Below are positions 17,709-27,914 of a stretch of DNA of 64,000 nt, piece after piece. The notes under the pieces are model-generated. The model had not been told where the DNA came from. It searched no databases and saw nothing but the letters and a program-made list of their open reading frames with translations. Position 1 is the first letter of the stretch. The number at the start of each line of letters is the position of its first letter. The stretch comes from Streptomyces sp. NRRL F-6492 (lineage in GTDB: Bacteria > Actinomycetota > Actinomycetes > Streptomycetales > Streptomycetaceae). The stretch lies in NCBI RefSeq assembly GCF_001280125.1, contig NZ_LGEG01000024.1, positions 1-64,000 on the forward strand. Direction: 5' to 3'. The translations under genes and the position numbers were made by a program.

Positions 17709-17981
17709 ATGATGCACACGCTGGTCGGATGGCACGTGGAGATGGAGTTCCGGGAGGAGGGCGACCGGACGCGGGCCGCGGCCATGGTCCGGCTGGGCGA
17801 CGGCACCGAGTTCCGGGCCCACGGCACCGCGAACCGGCACCCCTCCGACCCGGACCAGCTGCGGGTCGGCGAGGAGATCGCCGGCGCGCGCGCCCTGATG
17901 GACCTCGCCTCGCAGCTCCTCCAGAAGGCCCACACGGAGATCGACGAGGTGTCCGGACGCACCTCCCACGGCATCCGGTGA
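17709..17981 (+). CDS. DUF1876 domain protein
   Basis: A 90-residue protein covered by one DUF1876 domain (HTLVGWHVEMEF at the start, GEEIAGARALMDLA helix near residues 58-72). The family is widespread in actinomycetes and is thought to have a dsRBD-like alpha/beta fold, but no function is known to me. The start is ATG 17709, eight bases after GGAGG; ATG 17712 is equally possible. It follows hemB by 92 bases in the same direction and may share its message. Confidence 0.85.
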   Translation: MMHTLVGWHVEMEFREEGDRTRAAAMVRLGDGTEFRAHGTANRHPSDPDQLRVGEEIAGARALMDLASQLLQKAHTEIDEVSGRTSHGIR

Positions 17982-18070
17982 CGACACGGCGGCACGCCGC
18001 GGCCCGGGGGACGGGACGCGGCGCGCCGGAGACGGTTCGCGGGACCGGAAGGCCGGTCGGGGGGTCGATC

Positions 18071-18142
18071 GGAAGGCCGGTCGGAAGGCTGACCGGAAGG
18101 CCGGTCGGAAGGCCGGTCGGAAGGTCGGTCAGAAGGTCGGTC
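18071..18142. repeat. 12-bp tandem repeat, six copies
   Basis: Six consecutive 12-base units of GGAAGGCCGGTC with small changes (GGAAGGCTGACC, GGAAGGTCGGTC, AGAAGGTCGGTC). A degenerate further unit lies on each side, from about 18045 to 18154. The array runs into the 3' end of the DUF4232 lipoprotein gene, whose stop codon (18141-18143) is inside the last unit. Each unit contains the self-complementary core GGCC. Confidence 0.9.
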
Positions 18143-18887
18143 AGAAGGCCAGGGCGTCCTCCATCGAGTTCTGCCAGTACGTGACCCGGGTGGTGCTGTC
18201 CGTGTACGTGCCGGCCGGCAGCTTCAGGACCGCCGGGCCCCCGGCCGAACCCGAGCCGTCGCGCGGGGCGAACCACACGGTCAGGGACTTCGACGTCCGG
18301 CCGTGCTTCCCGCTGCCGTCGGCCGCCGACAGGATCATGGCCGCGTACGCGCTCTCGCCCGGGAACAGCGTGACGACCGCCTGCGGCTTGCTGCCCTGGT
18401 CCACCGCGACCGCCGCCTGCCCGTCGTCGAGGCGCAGCACCGGGGCGTAGTAGGCGCTGCACGCCGTGCGGCCGGTGTTGGTGACGGTGAGCAGCGCGTG
18501 GTTGAGCGGACGGCTGACCGGGCTGTAGACGACCCGCACGGCCGACGCGTCGCACGGCCGGTCCGCCGTGTCCTTTCCGCCGCCGCCTTCGCCCTTGCCC
18601 TTGCTGCCGCCGTTCCCGCCGTTTCCGCCGGGGGCGGGAGTGGAGCCGGGAGAGCCCTGCGGGGAGGTGCTGGTGTTGCCGGAGGAGTCCGGGGCCGTGG
18701 ACGTGGGCGCCGGGGTGGGCGTCGGTGCCGACGTCGTCGGAGCGGTGGTGGTCGGCGCGGTCGTGGTCGTGGACGAGGCCCGGCCCTCGTCCCTCGTCCC
18801 GCCCGCCGAGCCCTGGCAGGCGGTGAGGGAGAGGGCGGCGGCGGTGACGGCCGCCGCGGCGGCGACGCGGATGCGGTGCGTACGCAT
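18141..18887 (-). CDS. DUF4232 lipoprotein
   Basis: A 248-residue exported lipoprotein. Residues 1-25 form a signal peptide ending in the lipobox LTAC. A long Thr/Pro/Ala/Ser then Gly/Lys-rich linker (about residues 30-110) leads to a C-terminal DUF4232 domain with a conserved Cys pair (CDASAV and ACSAYY), predicted beta-sandwich. DUF4232 proteins are common actinomycete envelope proteins of unknown role. The start is ATG 18887; an upstream in-frame extension lacks signal-peptide features. It is divergent from the HTH gene at 19124, with 236 bases between them. Confidence 0.85.
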   Translation of the reverse strand: MRTHRIRVAAAAAVTAAALSLTACQGSAGGTRDEGRASSTTTTAPTTTAPTTSAPTPTPAPTSTAPDSSGNTSTSPQGSPGSTPAPGGNGGNGGSKGKGEGGGGKDTADRPCDASAVRVVYSPVSRPLNHALLTVTNTGRTACSAYYAPVLRLDDGQAAVAVDQGSKPQAVVTLFPGESAYAAMILSAADGSGKHGRTSKSLTVWFAPRDGSGSAGGPAVLKLPAGTYTDSTTRVTYWQNSMEDALAF

Positions 18888-19123
18888 GGTGGTGGAACCC
18901 CCGTGGGTGTCATTGCTTTTCGGTCGGTCTGCGTCTGCCGCACGATCCGTCGACCGGTGCCGTGCGGCGTGGTCCCAGGTTGCGGGGCGGCGGATTCCGG
19001 CCGCAACGCCGAACGGGCCATGAGGGACGCCGGAATACTCACGGGTACGGTGACCAGCGGGAACGGCCCCTGCCTGGAACGCCGTTCCGGGACGCGAGGG
19101 CACCGAGTACGGGGAGGGGCACG

Positions 19124-20647
<1,524 letters not shown>

Positions 20648-20677
20648 ACGCGGGGCCCGCCCCGGGGCGCTGCGGGA

Positions 20678-22468
20678 TCAGAGGCGCTCGGGCGTCCGGA
20701 TGCCCAGGAGCGCCATGCCCTGGTGGAGCGTGCGGGCCGTCAGGTCGCAGAGGAACAGACGGTTCTCCGCGACCTCCCGCGCCGGCTCCGGCTTGATGAC
20801 CGGGCACTGGTCGTAGAACGTCGTGTACAGCGAGGCCAGCTGGTAGAGGTACGCGGCGAGCTTGTGCGGGGCGTACTCCGCGGCGGCCTCCGCGATCACC
20901 TCGCCGAACTGGTCCAGGTGCAGACCGAGCGCGCGCTCCGCCGGGGCCAGCTCCAGCTCCGGGTGGGCGACCGGGCTGCGGTCGCCCGCCTTGCCGAAGA
21001 TCGACCTGACCCGCGCGTACGCGTACTGGAGGTACACCGACGTGTCGCCGTTCAGCGACACCATCTGGTCCAGGTCGAACTTGTAGTCACGCGCGGCCGA
21101 CGTCGACAGGTCGGCGTACTTCACCGCGCCGATGCCCACGTACCGGCCGTTCTCGACGATCTCCGCCTCGGTCAGGAGGGACTGCCCGGTCTTCTTCCGG
21201 TAGTCCTCCTCCTTCTCGCGGACGACCTCCGTCGCCCGGTCCACGGCCTCGTCCAGCAGGTCCACCAGCCGGACCGTCTCGCCCTCACGGGTCTTGAACG
21301 GCTTGCCGTCCTTGCCCAGGACCGTGCCGAACGCCAGCTGGACGGCCTTCACCTCGTCGTTCAGCCAGCCCGCCCGGCGGGCCGTCTCGAAGACCATCTT
21401 GAAGTGCAGCGACTGCCGCGCGTCCACCACGTACAGCAGGGACGTCGCCTTCAGGTTCCGCACCCGGTCCCGGATCGCCGACAGGTCCGTCGCCGCGTAC
21501 CCGAAACCGCCGTCGGACTTCTGCACGATCAGCGGCACCGGGTTGCCGTCCGGGCCCTTCACGTCGTCGAAGAACACGCACAGGGCGCCCTCGGAACGGA
21601 CCGCGACGCCCGACTCCTCCAGGATCCGGCAGGTCTCCACCAGCATGTCGTTGTAACCGGACTCGCCGACCACGTCGGTGTCCCGGATGTCCATGTCCAG
21701 CTTGTCGAAGACCGAGTAGAAGTAGATCTTCGACTCGTCCACGAACCGCTGCCAGAGCGCGAGCGTCTCCTCGTCACCGGCCTGGAGGTCCACCACGCGC
21801 GCGCGGGCCCGCGTCTTGAACTCCTCGTCGGAGTCGAAGAGGGCACGCGACGCCTTGTAGAGCCGGTTGAGGTTCGACATCGCCTCCTCGCCGGACACCT
21901 CGGACTCCGAGGAGTGGTCCAGCTCGTGCGGGTGCTCGATCAGGTACTGGATGAGCATGCCGAACTGGGTGCCCCAGTCGCCGATGTGGTGGCGCCGGAC
22001 CACCGTCTCGCCGGTGAACTCCAGGATCTCGACCATCGCCGCGCCGATCACCGCGGACCGCAGGTGGCCGACGTGCATCTCCTTCGCCACGTTCGGCTGC
22101 GCGTAGTCGATCACCGTCGTGCCGGCCGACTCGTCGAACGGCACGCCGAGACGCGCGTCGGCCGCACGGGCCGCGAGGGTCTCCACGATCGCCGCGTCGG
22201 TGACCGTGATGTTCAGGAAGCCGGGCCCCGAGACCTCGACCTCCTTCAGGACGTCGTTCGCCGGAATCGCCTCGACGACCTTCGTCGCCAGCTCACGCGG
22301 ATTGCCCTTCAGCCGCTTGGCGAGCGCCAGGATGCCGTTGGCCTGGAAGTCGGCCCGGTCGCTTCGTCGCAGCAGCGGGTCGGCGGACGCGGCCTCCGGC
22401 AGGGCTGCCGAGAGTCCGTCCGCGAGGCGCTGCTGCACGGTCGAAGCGAGGGAAGGGACCGAGGCCAT
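20678..22468 (-). CDS. argS: Arginyl-tRNA synthetase
   Basis: A 596-residue class I synthetase charging tRNA-Arg. It has the N-terminal Add-1 tRNA-binding domain (residues 1-110), the HIGH-type sequence [13 protein letters not shown] near residue 130, a KMSKS-like loop [12 protein letters not shown] around 390, and the C-terminal DALR anticodon-binding domain. The length matches bacterial ArgS (about 580). It is transcribed away from lysS; their starts are 237 bases apart and probably have separate promoters in that gap. Confidence 0.97.
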   Translation of the reverse strand: MASVPSLASTVQQRLADGLSAALPEAASADPLLRRSDRADFQANGILALAKRLKGNPRELATKVVEAIPANDVLKEVEVSGPGFLNITVTDAAIVETLAARAADARLGVPFDESAGTTVIDYAQPNVAKEMHVGHLRSAVIGAAMVEILEFTGETVVRRHHIGDWGTQFGMLIQYLIEHPHELDHSSESEVSGEEAMSNLNRLYKASRALFDSDEEFKTRARARVVDLQAGDEETLALWQRFVDESKIYFYSVFDKLDMDIRDTDVVGESGYNDMLVETCRILEESGVAVRSEGALCVFFDDVKGPDGNPVPLIVQKSDGGFGYAATDLSAIRDRVRNLKATSLLYVVDARQSLHFKMVFETARRAGWLNDEVKAVQLAFGTVLGKDGKPFKTREGETVRLVDLLDEAVDRATEVVREKEEDYRKKTGQSLLTEAEIVENGRYVGIGAVKYADLSTSAARDYKFDLDQMVSLNGDTSVYLQYAYARVRSIFGKAGDRSPVAHPELELAPAERALGLHLDQFGEVIAEAAAEYAPHKLAAYLYQLASLYTTFYDQCPVIKPEPAREVAENRLFLCDLTARTLHQGMALLGIRTPERL

Positions 22469-22705
22469 GAGCTTCCGTTCCGTTGAGAGGTGTCCGGTGG
22501 TCTATTTCGCTTGTCAAGTGTCCCATGGGAGAGCAACGTGTTTTCTCCGCCTGTGGACGACCGGACCCCACCCGGCCCGGCCGGAACCGCGGACGACCCC
22601 GACCTGTGGACAACCCCGGGGCCCGTCGTTCCGTCTGGGACAATGACAGGCGTAAGGCCTGACACAAGGCACCGAGGGATTTACGGAAAGAAGGACGTAC
22701 CGACC

Positions 22706-24430
22706 GTGGCTCAGAGCAGCACCGAGACCGACTGGGTCTCCCGTTTCGCGGACGAGGTCATCGCCGAGTCGGAGCGACGTGCGCCTGGCAAACCGGTCGT
22801 CGTTGCCTCCGGCCTCTCCCCCTCCGGCCCGATCCACCTCGGCAACCTCCGCGAGGTCATGACCCCGCACCTGGTCGCCGACGAGATCCGCCGCCGCGGG
22901 CACACCGTCCGGCACCTCGTCTCCTGGGACGACTACGACCGCTACCGCAAGGTGCCGAACGGCATCGAGGGCATCGACGAGACCTGGGCCGAGCACATCG
23001 GCAAGCCCCTGACCTCAGTCCCGGCCCCCGCCGGCTCGCCCCACCCCAACTGGGCCGAGCACTTCAAGGCCGCCATGGTCGAGTCCCTGGCCGAGCTCGG
23101 CGTCGAGTACGACCCGATCAGCCAGACCGAGCAGTACACCGCCGGCGCCTACCGCGAGCAGATCCTGCACGCCGTGCGCCACCGCGCCGACATCGACGCC
23201 ATCCTCGACCAGTACCGCACCAAGAAGACGCCCAAGAAGCAGTCCCAGAAGCCCCTCGACGAAGCCGAACTGGAAGCCGAGGAGGGCTCCGGCGCGGCCG
23301 CCGAGGACGACGGCTCCGGCGGCGCCACCGGCTACTTCCCGTACAAGCCCTACTGCGGGCGGTGCGAGAAGGACCTCACCACCGTCACCTCCTACGACGA
23401 CGACACCACCGAACTCGCCTACACCTGCACGGCCTGTGGCTTCACCGAGACCGTCAAGCTCAGCGAGTTCAACCGCGGCAAGCTGGTCTGGAAGGTCGAC
23501 TGGCCCATGCGCTGGGCCTACGAGGGCGTCGTCTTCGAGCCCTCCGGCGTCGACCACTCCTCGCCCGGCTCCTCCTTCGTCGTCGGCGGCCAGATCGTCC
23601 GCGAGATCTTCGACGGCGTCCAGCCCATCGGCCCCATGTACGCCTTCGTCGGCATCAGCGGCATGGCCAAGATGTCCTCCTCTCGCGGCGGCGTCCCCAC
23701 CGCCGCCGACGCGCTGAAGATCATGGAAGCGCCCCTGCTGCGCTGGCTCTACGCCCGCCGCAGGCCCAACCAGTCCTTCAAGATCGCCTTCGACCAGGAG
23801 ATCCAGCGCCTCTACGACGAGTGGGACAAGCTGGAGGCCAAGGTCGCCGACGGCACCGTCCTGCCCGCCGACGCCGCCGCCCACTCCCGCGCCGCCCGCA
23901 CCGCCGCCGGCGAACTGCCCCGGACCCCGCGCCCGCTCCCGTACCGGACCCTGGCCTCGGTCATGGACATCACCGCCGGACACGACGAGCAGACCCTGCG
24001 GATCCTCACCGAACTCGACCCCGACCACCCCGTCACCTCCCTCGACGAGGTCCGGCCGCGCCTCGACCGCGCCGAGAACTGGATCACCAACCAGGTCCCG
24101 GCCGACCAGCGCACCATCGTCCGCGACGAGCCCGACACCGAGCTCCTCGGCTCCCTGGACGACGAGGGCCGCGAGTCGCTCCGCCTCCTCCTGGACGGCC
24201 TCGCCACCCACTGGTCGCTCGACGGGCTCACCACCCTCGTCTACGGCGTCCCGAAGGTCATGGCCGGACTCGACCCCGAGGCCAGGCCGACGCCCGAGCT
24301 CAAGCTCGCCCAGCGCGCCTTCTTCGCCCTGCTCTACAAGCTCCTCGTGAGCCGCGAGACCGGCCCGCGCCTCCCCACCCTCCTCCTCGCCGTCGGCGCG
24401 GAGCGGGTCAGGAAGCTCCTCGGCGCGTGA
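22706..24430 (+). CDS. lysS: Class I lysyl-tRNA synthetase
   Basis: A 574-residue class I LysRS, the archaeal/spirochete type rather than class II. The HIGH-type motif is in SGLSPSGPIHLGNLRE (about residues 35-50) and the KMSKS loop is AKMSSSRGG. A zinc-ribbon insertion has CGRC and CTAC. Streptomycetes carry this type in addition to a class II enzyme elsewhere. An acidic insert (EAELEAEEGS, about residues 190-205) follows a Lys-rich stretch. The start is GTG 22706 after GAAAGAAGGA; the ORF open further upstream is not supported. Confidence 0.95.
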   Translation: MAQSSTETDWVSRFADEVIAESERRAPGKPVVVASGLSPSGPIHLGNLREVMTPHLVADEIRRRGHTVRHLVSWDDYDRYRKVPNGIEGIDETWAEHIGKPLTSVPAPAGSPHPNWAEHFKAAMVESLAELGVEYDPISQTEQYTAGAYREQILHAVRHRADIDAILDQYRTKKTPKKQSQKPLDEAELEAEEGSGAAAEDDGSGGATGYFPYKPYCGRCEKDLTTVTSYDDDTTELAYTCTACGFTETVKLSEFNRGKLVWKVDWPMRWAYEGVVFEPSGVDHSSPGSSFVVGGQIVREIFDGVQPIGPMYAFVGISGMAKMSSSRGGVPTAADALKIMEAPLLRWLYARRRPNQSFKIAFDQEIQRLYDEWDKLEAKVADGTVLPADAAAHSRAARTAAGELPRTPRPLPYRTLASVMDITAGHDEQTLRILTELDPDHPVTSLDEVRPRLDRAENWITNQVPADQRTIVRDEPDTELLGSLDDEGRESLRLLLDGLATHWSLDGLTTLVYGVPKVMAGLDPEARPTPELKLAQRAFFALLYKLLVSRETGPRLPTLLLAVGAERVRKLLGA

Positions 24431-24448
24431 CGGACGCGTAGGACACAC

Positions 24449-24492
24449 GGAAGGGGCCGCCGCCCGGAAACCTCCGGGCGGCGGCCCCTTCC
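24449..24492. terminator. Bidirectional terminator between lysS and DUF2637 gene
   Basis: A perfect 20-bp stem (24449-24468 with 24473-24492) around the loop AACC, located between two convergent stop codons. Confidence 0.93.
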
Positions 24493-24508
24493 CCATGCAC
24501 CGTACGGA

Positions 24509-25822
24509 TCAGGTGGTGTGGCGCGTGGCCATCGCCTGCCGGATCTCCTCCTGGGTCTCCGCGATCAGCAGCGGGAGCAGCTCGGGGTCGTAGTACTCCT
24601 GACCGCCGTGCTCCTCGGCCACCAGCCGCGCGAACTCCGACTCCTCCAGGAGGTGGTCGTTCTCCCGGGCGTACTCCCACATCAGGTCCTGGACGACCTT
24701 GTGCAGCTGACCGTCCCGCGGGTCCGCCTCCTCGGCGTACTCCTCGGCGTACTCCTCGACGTACTCCCCGGCCTGCTCCTGGTACTCGGCGAAGCCCTCG
24801 GCACCCGGCGCGGGGAAGTCGCCCTGGGCGGGGAAGTCCCCCTGGACCCGCGGACCCGGGGCCGGCTGCTGCTCCTGGCCCTCGACGCCCTGCAGGTTGT
24901 ACGTGCCCGTGTACGTCTTCGGGGAGACCTCCTGCGCGTCGAACCACGGACTCTCGTGATTCACCGGCGCGACCTGCGCGATCGGCGCGACCGACGCGTC
25001 CGCCCCCGGAAGCCCCGCCTGCTGCGGAAGCTGCTGCGACGCCAAGGCCGGCTGAGGCTGCTGGAACTGCTGGGGCAGCGCAGACGGCTGGGACGGATCG
25101 AGCACCTGACCGGGCTGCGGAGGCAGCACCGCCGGCTCGATGCCCGCCGCCGCCAGACCCGCCGCCGCCGTGTCCGCCAGCGGCACCCCGTACCGCGCCA
25201 GACGCAGCGGCATCAGGGCCTCCACGGGAGCCTTCCGCCGCCAGTTCCGGCCGAACCGGGCCTGGAGCCGGGCCTGGTAGATCATCCGCTCCTGCTCCAG
25301 CTTGATGACCTGCTCGTACGAACGCAGCTCCCACAGCTTCATCCGCCGCCACAACCGGAAGGTCGGCACCGGCGACAGCAGCCACCGGGTCAGCCGCACG
25401 CCCTCCATGTGCTTGTCGGCCGTGATGTCCGCGATCCGGCCCACCGCGTGACGCGCGGCCTCCACGGACACCACGAACAGCACCGGAATCACCGCGTGCA
25501 TGCCCACGCCCAGCGGATCCGGCCACGCGGCCGCGCCGTTGAACGCGATGGTCGCCGCCGTCAGCACCCACGCCGTCTGCCGCAGCAGCGGGAACGGGAT
25601 CCGCAGCCACGTGAGCAGCAGGTCGAGCGCCAGCAGGACACAGATGCCCGCGTCGATGCCGATCGGGAAGAAGTACGAGAAGGTCCCGAAGCCCTTCTGC
25701 ACCGCGAGCTCGCGCACGGCGGCGTACGAACCCGCGAAACCGATCCCCGCGATGATCAACGCACCGGCGATGACGAGGCCGATGAGTATTCGGTGTGTGC
25801 GTGTCAGCTGCATCGCGGCCAC
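24509..25822 (-). CDS. DUF2637 membrane protein (Spd-like)
   Basis: A 437-residue protein with four hydrophobic helices in the first ~130 residues (about 10-32, 45-65, 75-92 and 100-122), the DUF2637 region related to SpdB spread proteins of Streptomyces plasmids. A basic cytoplasmic segment with a predicted helix (RSYEQVIKLEQERMIYQARL) follows. A Gln/Pro-rich linker comes next, and the acidic C-terminus includes EEYAEEYAEEA. In this chromosomal setting no transfer genes are present, so a conjugation role is not implied. GTG 25822 has GGGAGGG seven bases upstream; ATG 25813 is the alternative. Confidence 0.82.
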   Translation of the reverse strand: MAAMQLTRTHRILIGLVIAGALIIAGIGFAGSYAAVRELAVQKGFGTFSYFFPIGIDAGICVLLALDLLLTWLRIPFPLLRQTAWVLTAATIAFNGAAAWPDPLGVGMHAVIPVLFVVSVEAARHAVGRIADITADKHMEGVRLTRWLLSPVPTFRLWRRMKLWELRSYEQVIKLEQERMIYQARLQARFGRNWRRKAPVEALMPLRLARYGVPLADTAAAGLAAAGIEPAVLPPQPGQVLDPSQPSALPQQFQQPQPALASQQLPQQAGLPGADASVAPIAQVAPVNHESPWFDAQEVSPKTYTGTYNLQGVEGQEQQPAPGPRVQGDFPAQGDFPAPGAEGFAEYQEQAGEYVEEYAEEYAEEADPRDGQLHKVVQDLMWEYARENDHLLEESEFARLVAEEHGGQEYYDPELLPLLIAETQEEIRQAMATRHTT

Positions 25823-25969
25823 CCGCGAACCCTCCCATCGAACGACATCTCGCGCGCACAGAGTGGCACATGTGAACGAAGCCCGGCCCCCGGGGGAGGG
25901 ACGGGCTCCGCACCCACGTACCGTTCCGTGCTGCTTTGCGCCTACTTGTTCACGACGACCCGGCCGCGC

Positions 25970-26695
25970 CTACTTGTTGGCCGCGGCGACCGACGCCACG
26001 GCCTCCTTCGCCGCCCTGACCGCACCGTCCGTGATCGTCTTCTCCGACGGAGTGGGCGCACCCGCGTAACCGGCGCCGTTGTACGACAGCAGCACCAGCA
26101 CGTTGCCCGTACGCGCCACGATCGAGGTGTAGACGAAGTCCTCGCCCGTCTTGCTCTCCTGGTACGTGATGGCCTTCGCCTCGTCACCGATGCCCGTGGC
26201 CGCCGTGGTCCGAAGCTTCTTCGCCCCCGCGGTCCCCTCGATCTTGGCGACCTCCTTCGCGAGGTTCTGCTCCGCCCGCTCCTGGCCGCTGCCGAGCGAG
26301 GCGTCCGACTCGTACCGGTAGACGGACACGTCCAGCCAGCGGTACTGCGAACCCTTCACGCCCTTGTCGTCGAGGCCGTTCCACGAGCAGCCGCCGCGGC
26401 TGCCCAGATCGCTGGAGACGCCCGGCGTCCCGTTCTTGGTCTTCGCCTTCGGCACCAGGGACGCCGTCGTCTTCGCCGAGACCGTCCGGCAGACCTGCGG
26501 CAGCTTCGCGAACTTCGCGGGCTCGACCGCCTTCGTCGTCTGCGAGGGCGAGGGGGTCGCGGACGCGCCCGTCTTCTCCTGCGCCTTCGGCTTCCCGGAG
26601 TCACCGGAGTCGGAGGAGCAGCCGGCGGCGACGAGCATCACCGGGACGGCTGCGCAGGCGAGTATGCGGGTGAGTCGCCGAGCTGATCGCTGCAT
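25970..26695 (-). CDS. DUF3558-type lipoprotein (first of a pair)
   Basis: A 241-residue lipoprotein with a clear signal peptide and lipobox (VAAGCSS, lipid Cys near residue 25). A short Ser/Thr/Pro linker precedes the globular domain, where the CRTVSAKTTASLVP and GGCSWNGLDD segments supply the two cysteines typical of DUF3558. The family is restricted to actinomycetes and envelope-located; function unknown. The next upstream gene codes for a similar protein, so the two are probably paralogues from a tandem duplication. The start is ATG 26695. Confidence 0.83.
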   Translation of the reverse strand: MQRSARRLTRILACAAVPVMLVAAGCSSDSGDSGKPKAQEKTGASATPSPSQTTKAVEPAKFAKLPQVCRTVSAKTTASLVPKAKTKNGTPGVSSDLGSRGGCSWNGLDDKGVKGSQYRWLDVSVYRYESDASLGSGQERAEQNLAKEVAKIEGTAGAKKLRTTAATGIGDEAKAITYQESKTGEDFVYTSIVARTGNVLVLLSYNGAGYAGAPTPSEKTITDGAVRAAKEAVASVAAANK

Positions 26696-26834
26696 GGTTC
26701 CTTCAGTCGCTTGTCGTACGGTCCGGCGGTCGTGCGGCCCGGCCCTGGCCCGGCGGCCGCGACCACCGGTACGGCCACGGGCCACGGCGACACGTTACGT
26801 GGTCGCCCTCCGCTCACGGAGCGGCACCGAACGG

Positions 26835-27740
26835 CTACTCGTCCAGTCGGTCGGCGAGCAGCCGGGCCACCTTCCGGGCCCTTTCCTGCAGTTCCGTGCT
26901 GTCCGGGGCCTCGGAGGAACCGGTGATCTCCTCCCGGTAGGACACCGTGACGATCACATTGGATGTGCGGAACACCACGCTGACCGACCGCTGACGGCTG
27001 TTCGCACCGGCGTTGCCGAGGACGTCGTCGAGGTACGCGACCTCCCCGAGGCCCTCCAGGACGCGGGGCTCCAGACCGGTGGAGTCGGGGGAGCCGGACG
27101 GGGCCGGCCCCGTGGAGGCCGACCCGGTCGGGGTGGGGGCGGTGGAGGGGGGAGTGGCGCCACCGGTCGCCGTCGGCCTGTGCGCCGGAGGGGTGGTCGC
27201 CGTCCCCGTGGGACCGGTCGTACCGCCGGGAGTGCCGGTGGGCTCCGGCGGCGCGGTGGGCGGCAGGGGGATGCCCGCCGCGAGCTGCTTGCGGACGTAC
27301 ACCTCCTGCGCCCGGGCGTCGTCGCTGACGGCGGTGTCGTACGAGACCACCCGCTCGACGTCGAGCGACAGCCGGTGCGAGGTCTCCGGGGTGTCGGCCC
27401 GCCACGAGCAGCCGACGCGCCGGTCGGTGTCGTACGTGACGGCGGCGGTGCCCCGGTACGTCCTGTCGCGCTCGGGGTCGGGCAGGGCGGCGGCGCCCGG
27501 GAGCATCTCCTTCAGGACGGCCTGCGGGACGGTGCCGCACGGCTCGAAGAGGGTGCGGTAGCGGCCGGGGGGCGCGACGGGGGCGGCGAGACCGGCCTTG
27601 GCGTCGACGGTGACGTCGTCGGCGGGGGTGCCGGAGGAGCATCCGGCCAGGCCCGCGCCGATGCCGAGGCCGAGTGCGAGGACGACGGCGGTACGGGCCG
27701 TGGGCCCGGTGCGGCCGGGGGCGTACCTCTTTCGCTGCAC
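26835..27740 (-). CDS. DUF3558-type lipoprotein (second of a pair)
   Basis: A 301-residue lipoprotein from GTG 27740, with GAAGGGAG upstream. The signal peptide ends in the lipobox LAGCSSG. Cys pairs FEPCGTVPQ and VGCSWRAD mark the same family as its downstream neighbour. A long Pro/Thr/Gly linker (about residues 165-225) separates two halves of the domain; the other copy has no comparable insertion. Their co-orientation with a 139-base gap suggests two related promoters or one transcript. No function can be given. Confidence 0.83.
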   Translation of the reverse strand: MQRKRYAPGRTGPTARTAVVLALGLGIGAGLAGCSSGTPADDVTVDAKAGLAAPVAPPGRYRTLFEPCGTVPQAVLKEMLPGAAALPDPERDRTYRGTAAVTYDTDRRVGCSWRADTPETSHRLSLDVERVVSYDTAVSDDARAQEVYVRKQLAAGIPLPPTAPPEPTGTPGGTTGPTGTATTPPAHRPTATGGATPPSTAPTPTGSASTGPAPSGSPDSTGLEPRVLEGLGEVAYLDDVLGNAGANSRQRSVSVVFRTSNVIVTVSYREEITGSSEAPDSTELQERARKVARLLADRLDE

Positions 27741-27914
27741 GGTCCCAGGCTCCCTTCTCCCGAAGACTTTCCCGAAAACTGTTTGCCGCGCGAACCCGGC
27801 CGATGGACACAATGTCTATCGCACACGCTGCCGTTGATGCCGGTCCCCTGTCACCTGTACGGGCTTTGGCTCCGGTTTTTGCGTTATCCGGCTTTTCGGG
27901 GGAATCGAGGAAGT

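Noticed and set aside
20723..22486. A long plus-strand frame antisense to argS
   Set aside because: Low-complexity Arg/Leu/Val sequence mirroring ArgS codons; argS has all synthetase motifs.
24509..25822. An integrated conjugative plasmid, because DUF2637 is related to SpdB proteins
   Set aside because: No tra, kor, integrase or replication gene and no tRNA attachment site nearby; the gene looks like a resident chromosomal one.
26638..27810. A 390-codon minus-strand frame
   Set aside because: Overlaps the second DUF3558-type lipoprotein in another frame and lacks signal peptide, ribosome site and any recognisable domain.
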